This document shows, piece after piece, positions 45,352 through 55,378 of a DNA stretch of 64,000 nt (positions within the stretch are counted from its first letter, which is position 1; each line of letters opens with the position of its first letter). Made by a program: the position numbers and the translations under genes. The notes beneath the pieces were generated by a model. It saw nothing but the letters and a program-made list of their open reading frames with translations. It searched no databases and had not been told where the DNA came from. The stretch is taken from the NCBI GenBank assembly GCA_943788695.1, contig CALSRG010000002.1, positions 248,001 through 312,000 of the forward strand. Reading direction: 5' to 3'. The stretch is from an uncultured Flavobacteriaceae bacterium (GTDB lineage Bacteria; Bacteroidota; Bacteroidia; Flavobacteriales; Flavobacteriaceae).

Positions 45352-48278
45352 CGCAAAGCAGCTCTTAAAATAGTAACTGGGTGATGGGAAATGCGTCCAG
45401 TACCATCTTTTATCTGATGACGACAACTTGTGCCTGTTGCAGCTATAATGACCTTAGAGTCTAATCGTCTGATATGAGGTAAAATACCTAATTCGCCCAT
45501 TTTCATGCTGCTATCGTAATGCTCCTGTTCATATCCAAAAGCACCTGCCATACCACAACATCCCGAGGGCGCCATTGACACTTTATATCCATGGGGAACT
45601 TCTAACAATTTTTTGGTATAATCTGATTTCGATAGCGCCTTTTGATGACAATGCGCATGTAAAACGATTTCCTGATCTTTTTTGATAAACAAATCTCTAT
45701 GTAAATCACCTGAGATGATCGCTTGGGCTAAAAATTCGTCAATGGTAAATACATTTTTTGCCAATTCAAGAGCAATTTCTTTCAGGCCGTCATTTACCAA
45801 TCTAGGGTATTCATCCCTAAAGCCCAAAATTGCAGATGGCTCAATACCAACTAACGGCGTTTGTGTATTAATAATAGGTGCAAAAACAGCCAAATTAGCT
45901 TCCGATAATTCCTTCGCTTCGTCCAAAAATCCTTTAGATAACTGGGCTCTACCACTAGCAAAATGGGGCACATGACGTACCTCAAATCCCATGGCATTAA
46001 ACAATTGTATCGCATCAATACCTATTTGCTTATCGTAGTCTTCAAGAAATTCATCAGCAAATAAATAAACTGCTTTGGCGCATTTTGGTTGACTATAAGA
46101 TGACAACCAATCCGTGAATCGTTGACTTTGTAAAAGAGGAAGGCTTCTCTTAGGGTGAAATCCTAAAACCTGTTTTATCAAAGCACTTAGAAAAGGCGCA
46201 GACTGAACCCAATTGATTACAGGAGCTATTGGTCTCATACGATTATTCAAGTCATGGGAACGGGCAATCATCAAATCGCGTTTGGAACGCTTATTATTTT
46301 TATAAAATTGATGTAAAAATTCAGCCTTCAAAGCGGTCATATCAACAGCAGAGGGACATTCTTTGACACAGGCCTTACAACCCACACACAAAGACATGGC
46401 TTCTTTAATTTCAGGATGATTAAGTGGATTTTCTTGATTACTTGTTGTTAAAAATTCTCTCAACACATTAGCCCGTCCACGTGTGCTATCTCTTTCATTT
46501 TTGGTGATTCTATAACTCGGACACATTGTACCACCAGCAAATTGTTGTTTTAGGCAATCTCCCGAACCGTTGCACATCTCGGCTGCACGTAGCAGGTCAT
46601 TTCCATGACCAAAATTCAAAACTGTGTCAACCTTAGTCAACTCAGAAATATCGGTTCGTAATTGCTCATCCATTTTAACGGAACTAATAATTTTACCAGG
46701 GTTAAACAAACCCTTTGGATCCCAAGTGGCTTTTATGCGCTCCAAAATTTGATAATTATTTTCACCTATAACTTTGGGTATAAATTCACTTCGCACACGA
46801 CCGTCACCATGCTCGCCGCTCAAAGATCCATGAAACGATTTTACTAAGTCCGCAGACGCTGAGCTAATCTCTCTAAACTGTTTTTTACCCTGTGTTGTTT
46901 TTAAATCAAGTATCGGTCTTAGATGTAATTCCCCTGCTCCGGCATGAGCATAGTAAACCGTCTTTTGTCCAAAATTTGCCATCAATCTCGAAAATTGAGT
47001 AATGTATTCTGGCAAGTCTGGTAGAGATACTGCAGTATCTTCAATGCAAGCTACAGCCTTCTCGTCGCCTGGCAACAAAGCCAAAAGACCCAAGCCAGCT
47101 TTTCTCAATTCCCAAATTGATTGAGCATCCTCACCAGTTAAAATAGGATAAGCATAACCCATTCCGTTTTGACTCAAAGTTTTTTGAACAGCAGTCGCTT
47201 TGCGCTTTGCGCCTTCGAGGCTCTCGTCTCTAAATTCGAGTATAATCACTGCTTCGGGATTACCTTCGATAAAAAAACGATGGCTGACAAATTCAGGACT
47301 GTTTTTTGTGCAATCTAGAACGGTTTTATCCATAAGTTCGCAGGCTGATGGTTGATATTCCATCATGACCACAGTAGCTTCTAGACTTTTGATAATATCG
47401 TCGAAATGGACGGCCAGTAAAACACTTTCAGGAGCAGGCAATGGCACTAAGTTTAACTTAATAGCAGTAGTGATTGCCAATGTACCTTCAGACCCACATA
47501 AGAGTTCACAAAAATTAAATGGTCGGCCATCATCTTGAAACGGCACCATATCAATCAAGGCGTCAATGGCATAGCCAGTATTGCGTCTTTTAATATCACG
47601 TTTTGGATATTCTTGGAGGATGTTTTGCTGAACTTCTTTTTGGCTTAATAATGTTAAGATATTTCGGTATAATTCACTTTCTAAATTATCTCCAGATTGC
47701 TTCTTAAAAATTTCATCGGTACTCAAAGATTCAAAAGTGGCCAAAGTACCATCACTCAAAATAGTGCGTAAAGCCAAAACATGATCTCGAGTACTACCAT
47801 AAACAATTGAGGTTGACCCACAGGAATTATTTCCAACCATACCCCCTATGGTAGCCCTATTTGCCGTAGACGTATTGGGTCCAAAAAACAACCCATGTGG
47901 CTTTAAAAACACATTAAGTGCATCACGAACTACACCAGGTCGAACCCAAACATATGATGCATCTCTATTCAATTCTATAATTTGATCCATATGTTTGGAA
48001 ACATCTACTACGAGACCACTTCCAACAACCTGACCAGCTAATGATGTTCCAGCCGCCCTAGGAATGAGTGGTATCTCAAATTGATTAGAAAACTCTACCA
48101 GTAATTGTAAATCCTTTGTTGATTTTGGCCATGCCACAGCAAAAGGAAGTTCCCGATAAACACTAGCATCTGTGGCATACAAGGCACGGTCTAAACTACC
48201 CCACTTTAATGACCCAGACATGGTTTGGGACAGTTTTTGCATGGCAATAATTAATGTGTTTTTTCGAGAATCATCCAT
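45348..48278 (-). CDS. FAD-linked and Fe-S-binding dehydrogenase (YdiJ/D-lactate or D-2-hydroxyacid type)
   Basis: 976-residue fusion protein. The N-terminal FAD_binding_4 domain (about 30-260) has PRAAGTSLAGQ and GGMVGNNSCGS. The FAD-oxidase C domain runs to about 530 and ends HGDGRVRSEFIP and FNPGKI. Two 4Fe-4S clusters follow, the second in CVGCKACVKECPS (about 625), then a GlpC-like CCG part with HCHQKALS and SGCCGMAGAFG. This architecture oxidises D-2-hydroxyacids (D-lactate, D-2-hydroxyglutarate) and passes electrons to the quinone pool or an acceptor. The substrate cannot be told from sequence. Single gene, no clear promoter. Confidence 0.92.
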   Translation of the reverse strand: MDDSRKNTLIIAMQKLSQTMSGSLKWGSLDRALYATDASVYRELPFAVAWPKSTKDLQLLVEFSNQFEIPLIPRAAGTSLAGQVVGSGLVVDVSKHMDQIIELNRDASYVWVRPGVVRDALNVFLKPHGLFFGPNTSTANRATIGGMVGNNSCGSTSIVYGSTRDHVLALRTILSDGTLATFESLSTDEIFKKQSGDNLESELYRNILTLLSQKEVQQNILQEYPKRDIKRRNTGYAIDALIDMVPFQDDGRPFNFCELLCGSEGTLAITTAIKLNLVPLPAPESVLLAVHFDDIIKSLEATVVMMEYQPSACELMDKTVLDCTKNSPEFVSHRFFIEGNPEAVIILEFRDESLEGAKRKATAVQKTLSQNGMGYAYPILTGEDAQSIWELRKAGLGLLALLPGDEKAVACIEDTAVSLPDLPEYITQFSRLMANFGQKTVYYAHAGAGELHLRPILDLKTTQGKKQFREISSASADLVKSFHGSLSGEHGDGRVRSEFIPKVIGENNYQILERIKATWDPKGLFNPGKIISSVKMDEQLRTDISELTKVDTVLNFGHGNDLLRAAEMCNGSGDCLKQQFAGGTMCPSYRITKNERDSTRGRANVLREFLTTSNQENPLNHPEIKEAMSLCVGCKACVKECPSAVDMTALKAEFLHQFYKNNKRSKRDLMIARSHDLNNRMRPIAPVINWVQSAPFLSALIKQVLGFHPKRSLPLLQSQRFTDWLSSYSQPKCAKAVYLFADEFLEDYDKQIGIDAIQLFNAMGFEVRHVPHFASGRAQLSKGFLDEAKELSEANLAVFAPIINTQTPLVGIEPSAILGFRDEYPRLVNDGLKEIALELAKNVFTIDEFLAQAIISGDLHRDLFIKKDQEIVLHAHCHQKALSKSDYTKKLLEVPHGYKVSMAPSGCCGMAGAFGYEQEHYDSSMKMGELGILPHIRRLDSKVIIAATGTSCRHQIKDGTGRISHHPVTILRAALR

Positions 48279-48395
48279 GTTATGAAGATAGTAGTTTTTA
48301 TTGTTTTAGAAACCGGATTTAATGATCAAATCCGGGTATACAGTTTAAGTTGTGAAAGCACTGTTAAAGAGAATATTATAAATCAAACAAAGCCA

Positions 48396-48403
48396 TATCT
48401 TTG
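48396..48403 (+). promoter_or_regulatory. -7 box 4 nt before the start codon
   Basis: TATCTTTG, an exact match to TAnnTTTG, is followed by only AAAC before the ATG at 48408. Since the signal peptide fixes that start, the mRNA would be leaderless or nearly so. Confidence 0.45.
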
Positions 48404-48407
48404 AAAC

Positions 48408-49061
48408 ATGAATCGGAAGCTGATTTTTTTTGGAATAATTTTAATCAATTTGACTGCTTTAGGACAAATTGATACTGGTGGCATCTTCACTTTTGAGATT
48501 GACCAACCGGAAATCGATGCCTCTTTAAATTTAAAATTGAAGCGACTTACAAACAAACCTAGTCTGACCAATATTTTTGTGTCACCCAAGTTTTTAATTG
48601 AACCTATTTCAGGCGTTGACAAAAAAGAAAAAGGTATTTCTATGATTGATCCCAATCCATTACCTTCCCCAAAATGGACAAAAAAACCTCAATTTGCAGA
48701 GGGCAAAAGTAATCTTGATCAATTCAGTCGCGATTACGATATGGGTGATATCTCTACCACTTCAAGAATTATACGCATCGCATGTCGTGACCATGAGTAT
48801 GAAGATGGTGATCGCGTTCGTCTGATCCACAACGGTAAAATTGTCCATGCCAATTTGATTTTACGAAATGCTGTCGCATACCTCGAAATCACCTTAACGG
48901 ATGGCTTCAATACTCTTGAATTTTATGCTCTAAATGAAGGTAGCTCACGCCCTAATACAGCTGAAATGAAGGTTTTTGACGATAATGATTTAATGATCAC
49001 CTCCAATCAGTGGTTACTCACTACAGGCTATACGGCTAGATTGTTGATTTTAAAAAAATAA
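48408..49061 (+). CDS. Exported protein of unknown function
   Basis: 217 residues with signal peptide (MNRKLIFFGIILINLTALGQ). The first half is low in recognisable structure. The second half (about 118-217) is a beta-sandwich-like domain with RDHEYEDGDRVRLIHNGK, ITLTDGFNTLEFYALNEGS and GYTARLLI, and may bind other secreted proteins. I do not recognise a named family. Single gene. Confidence 0.82.
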   Translation: MNRKLIFFGIILINLTALGQIDTGGIFTFEIDQPEIDASLNLKLKRLTNKPSLTNIFVSPKFLIEPISGVDKKEKGISMIDPNPLPSPKWTKKPQFAEGKSNLDQFSRDYDMGDISTTSRIIRIACRDHEYEDGDRVRLIHNGKIVHANLILRNAVAYLEITLTDGFNTLEFYALNEGSSRPNTAEMKVFDDNDLMITSNQWLLTTGYTARLLILKK

Positions 49062-49104
49062 CATTTTGGTTTTTCACATTGAATTTATTTTCGGGAAAGG
49101 CTGG

Positions 49105-49135
49105 TTTGTCGAATAGTGTAAAAGTTATATATTTG
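49105..49135 (+). promoter_or_regulatory. Promoter of the VIT transporter gene
   Basis: TTTG (49105-49108), 19 nt, TATATTTG (49128-49135): exact matches to both boxes at the ideal spacing, 20 nt before the ATG at 49156. The best promoter in the window. Confidence 0.7.
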
Positions 49136-49155
49136 ATTCTAATCTACCCCAAGCG

Positions 49156-49872
49156 ATGAGTACCGAAATAAAACAACTCGACGATTATTTAGACAACCAC
49201 TTCATCCACAAAAGTAATTGGCTCAGAGCTGCTGTTCTTGGTGCTAACGACGGCATCCTCTCCATTGCAAGTATTGCTATCGGAATGTCTGCCGCAAGTG
49301 ATGCGCGTGAACCTATCATTTTGGCTACTTTGGCGGGATTAGTGGCTGGGGCTTTATCAATGGCCGCGGGTGAATATGTCTCTGTAAGTTCGCAAACAGA
49401 TGTTGAACGAGCGGACATTGAAAGAGAAAAACAAGAACTTTCTGAAATGCCAGATTTAGAATTGCAGCGTCTGGCGTTGATATACGAAAATAGAGGATTG
49501 AATAAAAAAACTGCTTTTCTTGTTGCCGAAGAGTTAACAGCTCACGATGCTTTGGGCGCTCATGTTCGTGACGAATTGGGCATTAATGAAATCAGCCAGG
49601 CTAAGCCCATTCAAGCGGCTTTTGCCTCTGGTGGTGCATTTACAATTGGTGGTCTTTTACCTTTTTTGGTCACCTTATTTTTGCCTCTTAAAATTATGGA
49701 ATACGCCTTATATGGATTTGCCATTTTTTTCTTAGTGATTTTAGGTGCTTTGGCTGCAAAAACAGGCGGGTCAAGTATTAAAAAGGCTATATTACGTATT
49801 GTCTTTTGGGGAACCGTTGCTATGGGTCTCACTGCATTAGTCGGCTATATTTTTGGTGTCAATATTGCTTAA
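49156..49872 (+). CDS. VIT1/CCC1-family Fe2+/Mn2+ transporter
   Basis: 238 residues, five TM segments: NWLRAAVLGANDGILSIASIAIGM, ATLAGLVAGALSMAAGEYVSVSSQ, then a cytoplasmic acidic helical part (about 85-150) that binds metal in the family, and three C-terminal helices. Moves ferrous iron or manganese out of the cytoplasm, giving metal detoxification. The motif GANDG and the AAGEYVS stretch are diagnostic. It has its own strong promoter. Confidence 0.93.
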   Translation: MSTEIKQLDDYLDNHFIHKSNWLRAAVLGANDGILSIASIAIGMSAASDAREPIILATLAGLVAGALSMAAGEYVSVSSQTDVERADIEREKQELSEMPDLELQRLALIYENRGLNKKTAFLVAEELTAHDALGAHVRDELGINEISQAKPIQAAFASGGAFTIGGLLPFLVTLFLPLKIMEYALYGFAIFFLVILGALAAKTGGSSIKKAILRIVFWGTVAMGLTALVGYIFGVNIA

Positions 49873-50046
49873 CTATCCTTCAATTGTTTATTCAATTACT
49901 GCATAGACTGCTTAAATTTATTCTTGTTTGTATCTCCTCAATAAAATCTCACGAATAAATTAAATTTCAAACGATTAAAATCCATTTTTTATTTAATTGA
50001 TTTAAAAAACAATGAGAGAACTTCTTGTTTTCACATTGAAAAGAGT

Positions 50047-51459
50047 TCATTTCCCGATGCAAAACTTCCCAAATATGGTTCCAAGTATGTCTTTGTCAAC
50101 TTCAATGGCTCCAGTAATTTCTGATAAGGCGTAGAGTGCCTCTTTTAAATCCACAGCCAACAAGTCACCCGACAATCCGCTTTGCATTCCTTCTTGAACA
50201 GATGTTATAGCCTCAAGTGCTTTGGTCAAGGCATTAAAGTGACGTAAATTGACCACCACCACATCACATGCTGTTTTGAGTTCACTCACTTCCTGTTGTA
50301 ATATATCTTTTAGGGCGTTTATCGTGTGGTGATCCTCAATTGTGATTCCCACTAAGGTATTGACAAAATCGCCACTCAAGGCGTCCATAACTTGCTTGTT
50401 AAACTCATTTTCAAAAAAACCGCCATATTGGTCAATCTTTGTCTCCACCAACAAGACTATTAAATCGTCGTGATATAAGTTTTTAACATCTTTAACGACC
50501 TCTTCGGGTGTGCAATCCATGCGATCAAATAAGTACAAAAGAATTTTAGCTTTCGAAATTTTCTCTTTTGTCTTTTCAATTCCCATAAACTCAATACTAT
50601 CAGATGTCTCTCGCAGTCCTGCCGTATCTATAAATCTAAACTTGATGCCGTTCATCACCATAGTATCTTCAATAGCATCACGAGTCGTTCCTGCAATGTC
50701 AGACACAATTGCCTTTTCCTCTTTAAAGAGCGTGTTAAGTAAAGATGACTTTCCAGCATTTGGTTTTCCAGCGATAGCTACTGGCACACCCTCTTTAATC
50801 GCATTACCGTAGGCGAACGAATCTACTAATATTTTCAAATTTTGTTGTAAGGCTTTTAGTAAAATCTCTAAGTCCGATCGGTTTGCAAACTCCACGTCCT
50901 CCTCAGAAAAATCAAGTTCCAATTCAATCAAGGCTGCAAAATCAATAAGTTTTTGACGTAATAAATCTATTTCAGACGAATAGCCCCCGCGCATCTGCTG
51001 CAAAGCAACTTCATGTGACGCTTGTGATTCGGATGCAATGAGATCGGCAACAGCCTCGGCTTGAGACAGGTCTAATTTGCCATTTAGAAATGCGCGAAGC
51101 GTGAACTCTCCGGGATTGGCTAATCGTGCTCCTGTTTTAATTATCAATTGCACAATTTCTTGTTGAATGAACAAAGAACCATGACAAGATAGTTCAATTA
51201 CATCTTCCCCAGTGTACGACTTTGGATTTTTAAATAAACTGACCACCACTTCATCCAACAGCATATCACCACTCCACAGCGTTCCAAAATGAAGACTATG
51301 TGTTTCCTGCTGCTGAAGGTTGCCACCACCAGATTTTTTAAACAATTTATCGACAATCTTTATAGCATGAACGCCAGATAATCGAATGACCGCAATAGCT
51401 CCCATTCCTGGTGCGGTTGAGATAGCAACAATAGTATCGGGATGGTAAGCTGAATTCAT
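50047..51459 (-). CDS. mnmE: tRNA uridine-5-carboxymethylaminomethyl modification GTPase MnmE
   Basis: Works with MnmG to modify U34 of certain tRNAs using tetrahydrofolate. 470 residues: N-terminal folate-binding domain (1-120, APGMGAIAVIRLSG), helical domain, an inserted G domain (about 220-380) with GKPNAGKSSLLN, FRFIDTAGLRE and the C-terminal CIGK motif holding the catalytic cysteine, intact at the very end. TAATTTTG on the minus strand (51474-51481) is a -7 candidate 14 nt before the start. Confidence 0.98.
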   Translation of the reverse strand: MNSAYHPDTIVAISTAPGMGAIAVIRLSGVHAIKIVDKLFKKSGGGNLQQQETHSLHFGTLWSGDMLLDEVVVSLFKNPKSYTGEDVIELSCHGSLFIQQEIVQLIIKTGARLANPGEFTLRAFLNGKLDLSQAEAVADLIASESQASHEVALQQMRGGYSSEIDLLRQKLIDFAALIELELDFSEEDVEFANRSDLEILLKALQQNLKILVDSFAYGNAIKEGVPVAIAGKPNAGKSSLLNTLFKEEKAIVSDIAGTTRDAIEDTMVMNGIKFRFIDTAGLRETSDSIEFMGIEKTKEKISKAKILLYLFDRMDCTPEEVVKDVKNLYHDDLIVLLVETKIDQYGGFFENEFNKQVMDALSGDFVNTLVGITIEDHHTINALKDILQQEVSELKTACDVVVVNLRHFNALTKALEAITSVQEGMQSGLSGDLLAVDLKEALYALSEITGAIEVDKDILGTIFGKFCIGK

Positions 51460-51497
51460 CAGTTTCGTTTTGACAAAATTAGCAAATTGCGCCAGAC

Positions 51498-51528
51498 TTG
51501 ACGCATAAGATCAACTATCGTATATTTG
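51498..51528 (+). promoter_or_regulatory. Promoter of the DUF4369 lipoprotein-acyltransferase pair
   Basis: TTG (51498-51500), 20 nt, TATATTTG (51521-51528), an exact -7 match, 29 nt before the ATG at 51558. It lies back to back with the mnmE -7 candidate at 51474-51481. Confidence 0.55.
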
Positions 51529-51557
51529 AACTCACAAATTCCAATTAATCTATCAAA

Positions 51558-52331
51558 ATGACTGTTATTTCTCCTTTTAAACCAAAAAATTTAATTGCAA
51601 TAGCCTGTATTGCCCTAACGTCAATGGTCTTTCAATCTTGTAAATCTGACGCCGAACGTGGCTTTGGACCTTACACCATTACCGTTGAAAACGATAGTCT
51701 ATTAGACGGCGTAAGAGGATTTATCACAAAGCAAAAAATGGGTCAAAAAACCATTGTTGATTCTGCAATTGTAGCACAAAACAAATTAATTTTTACTGGA
51801 CATTGTGATTCTATTCAGTTGGCAGCTTTAGAGATTAACGGCGTGCGTGGCCGTTTTCCAACAATAATTGTACCTGGATCGACGTACATAGCACTAAATA
51901 AAGATACCATTAGCGAATCTGTTTTAAGTGGCAATAAAGTGAATGAAGACTTCATGCGATATAAAATGGATACCCAGGCGAACAGTGCTCAAATGAGAGC
52001 CATATCAATGGCCATGCGTGAAGCGAGAGCAACGGAAAACACTGCAGCCATTGATTCGCTTATTACCGTTTATCAAGAAGGTGTGAACACCATAAGAGAA
52101 TACCCATACGACTTCATCCTCAAAAACACCGATTCAGATTTATCTTTATTGATGCTAGATGAGATGCTTGCAGGGAAAACAAATCCTGCAATGCTGGAAA
52201 AAATCAAATCTTGTTATGAAGGATTATTAGCCATTATCGGTAAAAACGAAATTAATAAACGTCGTGGTGAGCGCATTAAATCAGCCATTGCTTTGATGGA
52301 AAATACAGATACGGGTTTATACAACCAATAA
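51558..52331 (+). CDS. DUF4369-type lipoprotein
   Basis: 257 residues. Signal peptide with lipobox (VFQSC, Cys27). The beta domain (about 35-125: FTGHCDSIQLAALEINGVRG, IIVPGSTYIALNKD) resembles DUF4369, which in Bacteroidota usually precedes a thioredoxin domain. Here a helical part follows and no CXXC thioredoxin is present, so it is the truncated, non-redox form of that architecture. It precedes the acyltransferase gene by 3 nt. Confidence 0.82.
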   Translation: MTVISPFKPKNLIAIACIALTSMVFQSCKSDAERGFGPYTITVENDSLLDGVRGFITKQKMGQKTIVDSAIVAQNKLIFTGHCDSIQLAALEINGVRGRFPTIIVPGSTYIALNKDTISESVLSGNKVNEDFMRYKMDTQANSAQMRAISMAMREARATENTAAIDSLITVYQEGVNTIREYPYDFILKNTDSDLSLLMLDEMLAGKTNPAMLEKIKSCYEGLLAIIGKNEINKRRGERIKSAIALMENTDTGLYNQ

Positions 52332-52334
52332 GTC

Positions 52335-53216
52335 ATGCAGCTACTTTCTTTTTTGCTTATATATCCTCTCTTATGGTTGTTATCTTTACTTCCAATGCGG
52401 GCGCTTTATGTTTTATCGGATGGTGCCTGCTTCGTCGTTTATCGGGTGTTTGGGTATCGCAAAGCTGTCGTAGCCGGCAATATCAAGCTGGCGTTTCCTG
52501 AGAAATCTAATGAGGAACGTTTGGTTATTGAAAAACGTTTTTTTAAACATTTAACAGATCTTTTGTTTGAGTTTGTGAAATCACTGACAATCAGTAACAA
52601 AGAGATGCAACGACGTATGACCTTTAAGAATTTAGAAGTTATCAAAACGGCTTATGATAATGGGCAGCATGTGAACTTAGTTTGTGGTCATTATGGTGGT
52701 TGGGAATGGATGTTTGTGTTGGATCAGTTTATCCCACATGATAGTATAGCTATTTATAAAAAATTGAATAATCCTTATTTCGATAGGATGGTTAAGCGCA
52801 TTCGTGCGCGATATAACACACTGTTAGTGCCTACCAATGAAGCTCTTTCCCAAATCTCAAGTCGGGTTGAAAAGAAGCAATTAACTTTCTGTGCCTTTAA
52901 CGCAGATCAATCGCCCAACCCTAATAAGGCACGCCATTGGCGACCATTTATGGGTGTCGAAACGCCTGTACATACCAGTGCTGAAATGTTAGCCAAAAAA
53001 CATCATATGGCAGTGATTTTCTTAGACATTCAAAAGCTAAAAAGAGGGTTTTACGAGGCACGCTTTGAATTGATTACGGATACTCCGAATCACTTCAAAG
53101 ACTACGATATCACGGATATTTTAATTGAAAAATTAGAGAAACAGATCAAAGATGAACCCGCTTATTATTTGTGGTCGCATCGCCGTTGGAAACACCGACG
53201 CGAAAATTACGCTTAA
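52335..53216 (+). CDS. Lysophospholipid/lipid A acyltransferase (LpxL/HtrB family)
   Basis: 293 residues, N-terminal hydrophobic anchor (about 1-35), then the acyltransferase domain with the catalytic H-x4-E motif GHYGGWEW (about residue 118), and ADQSPNPNKARHWRPFMG. Adds a secondary acyl chain to lipid A or a related lipid at the inner leaflet. The C-terminal LWSHRRWKHR is typical. It is tail to tail with glmM, separated by 3 nt. Which acyl position it serves is not readable. Confidence 0.92.
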   Translation: MQLLSFLLIYPLLWLLSLLPMRALYVLSDGACFVVYRVFGYRKAVVAGNIKLAFPEKSNEERLVIEKRFFKHLTDLLFEFVKSLTISNKEMQRRMTFKNLEVIKTAYDNGQHVNLVCGHYGGWEWMFVLDQFIPHDSIAIYKKLNNPYFDRMVKRIRARYNTLLVPTNEALSQISSRVEKKQLTFCAFNADQSPNPNKARHWRPFMGVETPVHTSAEMLAKKHHMAVIFLDIQKLKRGFYEARFELITDTPNHFKDYDITDILIEKLEKQIKDEPAYYLWSHRRWKHRRENYA

Positions 53217-53219
53217 ACC

Positions 53220-54601
53220 TTACAAAGATTTCAACTCGGTGATAAAAGCTTGAGCCACCGCATCAGCTTGATCTTGAGAAGGTGCCTCTACATATATTCT
53301 GATAATTGGCTCAGTATTGCTTTTACGCAGGTGAACCCAATGGTCGTTAAAATCGATTTTGACACCGTCAATGGTTGTTACACGTTCATTTTGATAACGC
53401 TTAGCCATTTGGATTAAAAGAGCATCCGTATCTAATTCTGGTGTAAGCTCCACTTTTTGTTTACTCATAAAATAATCAGGATATGTTTGACGCAAGGCCG
53501 AAACTTTCATAGGGTTTTGAGCTAACAAACTTAAAAACAATGCAATTCCCACCAAGGCATCTCTACCATAATGCAATTCGGGTAAAATCACCCCACCATT
53601 ACCTTCGCCGCCGATAACAGCATCGGTTGCCTTCATCATAGCTACCACATTCACCTCACCTACAGCACTTGCGCTATACCTTTGCCCATGTTTTACTGTC
53701 ACATCATGCAAGGCACGCGAAGAACTCATATTGCTAACTGTTGCGCCAGGTGTATGTCTTAATACATAATCGGCGCAAGCCACCAAGGTATATTCTTCAC
53801 CAAACATCTCGCCATCTTCACAAACAAAGGCCAAACGATCTACAATCAGGGTCAACGGCAATACCAAAGTCTGCCTTTTGTTTAATTACATTTTGTGAAA
53901 GATCTGTCAAATGAGCCTTTAAAGGCTCTGGATTGCGGGGAAATTGTCCGTTTGGATTGCAAAACAGGGGAATGGTTTGCACACCCAAAGCATCAAGTAA
54001 AAGAGGTACAGCAATGCCACCCGATGAATTAACCCCATCAACCACAACCTTAAACTTGGCCTTTTTGATGGCCTTGACATCAACCATATCCAAATCTAAA
54101 ATGGCCTCAATATGTAAATCAATATAAGCATCGTTGATGGTGATTTGACCTAAATCGTCTACAGCAGAAAAAACGCTATCATTGGCTTTGACATGATTTA
54201 ATATCGCCTCTCCTGCTTTTGCGTCTAAAAACTCGCCACGATGATCAAGTAATTTTAAGGCATTCCATTCCTTCGGGTTGTGACTAGCCGTTAAAATGAT
54301 GCCCCCGTCTGCGTGTTCCATCACCACAGCCATTTCAACCGTTGGAGTCGTTGACAAACCTAAATTCACCACATGAATGCCTAAACCAACTAAAGTCTGC
54401 ATGACCAATTCTTGTATCATCGGACCAGAAGGTCGAGCGTCGCGACCAACAACAACGGTATAGTTTTGTTTTGTTACGACTAGATTTGAGCCAAGTGCCA
54501 TAGGCCGCAGCAAAAGAAACCGCTTCAATGGGTGTAAGATTATGACCTGATACACCACCTATGGTGCCACGAATACCTGAGATAGAAGAAATGAGTGTCA
54601 T
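53220..54601 (-). pseudogene. glmM: Phosphoglucosamine mutase, frame interrupted by two single-base indels
   Basis: Interconverts glucosamine-6-P and glucosamine-1-P for UDP-GlcNAc, peptidoglycan and LPS. N-terminal MTLISSISGIRGTIGG runs to about 54473, where the frame shifts at two neighbouring 4-base runs (54464-54472) into VVVGRDARPSGPM. The phosphoserine loop ILTASHNPKEWNALK follows. At 53844-53846 one extra base breaks the metal-binding DPDVDR loop. Beyond it come FVCEDGEMFGEEY, GGEGNGGVILPE, and the phosphate-binding RKSNTEPIIRIYV. Removing two bases restores about 460 residues, the normal length. As glmM is normally essential and no second copy is seen here, sequencing error is the simplest reading. 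Confidence 0.85.
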
Positions 54602-54669
54602 GAACTAAATTTTCATCAAAGATAGTAAAGCTGTGCGGTTTTGTAAGCGTGAAATCATAACTTCGTCAC

Positions 54670-55260
54670 ATGAACTACTTGGCACATCTTCATTTATCGG
54701 GCTTAAACAAAGATGTGATGCTGGGGAATTTTATTGCAGATGGTATAAGAGGTCAGAGATATTTAGACTATCCCACAGGCGTTCAAAAAGGCATTTTTGA
54801 TGCACCGTTGGATTGACCATTTTACCGACCACCATCCCATTGTGCGCTTGAGCAAAAAAAAGACTTTTTCCGTCTCAAGGCCATTACGCTCCTGTGGTAG
54901 TGGATATGATGTACGACCATTATTTAGCTAAAAACTGGAATCAATTCTGCAATATACCCTTGGAAGCAATACGCTCAAGAATTTTACACCTATCTCGAGC
55001 AAAATTCGGCCATACTTCCAAAACGTATCCTACATCTCAAACCTTATCTTATACAACAAAATTGGCTCCTCACCTACGCTACAACTGAAGGCTTACAACG
55101 GGCACTCAAAGGTATGCACAATAGAACATCCCATCACTCACGTATGGATACTGCGGTGGCTGAGATCGTCATAGATTACGATATTTATCACTCCGAATTT
55201 AATGCCTTTTATAAAAGTCTTACATCCCAGGTGCTAAAAAAATGGCCCGATCTTAAATGA
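54670..55260 (+). pseudogene. ACP phosphodiesterase-like protein (DUF479), three single-base insertions
   Basis: Starts MNYLAHLHLSG and continues NKDVMLGNFIADGIRGQ, the AcpH-family opening with its metal-binding His and Asp. The frame is broken near 54794-54799 (after VQKGIF), at the eight-A run 54854-54861, and at 54968-54969. Deleting one base at each place gives MHRWIDHFTDHHPIV, then RLFPSQGHYAPVVVDMMYDHYLA, then YAQEFYTYLEQ and a C-terminus ending LKKWPDLK. The corrected length is 196 residues, like E. coli AcpH, which removes phosphopantetheine from holo-ACP. It is divergent from glmM. The three shifts all add bases, so the original frame returns at the end. Confidence 0.8.
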
Positions 55261-55378
55261 ACTTGTTTGCTTTTGAACTAAAAAAAATGATAAAAATCAG
55301 ATTAACTGATAAAAGTCATATTTTTTTATTTTAAAAAAAAATTTAATTGGTCAATTGGATTTGCCAATCGCCATTGTT

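Noticed and set aside
53933..54127. Plus-strand open frame of 64 codons
   Set aside because: Shadow of the glmM reading frame.
54602..54669. Possible bidirectional promoter between glmM and the DUF479 gene
   Set aside because: No TAnnTTTG match on either strand.
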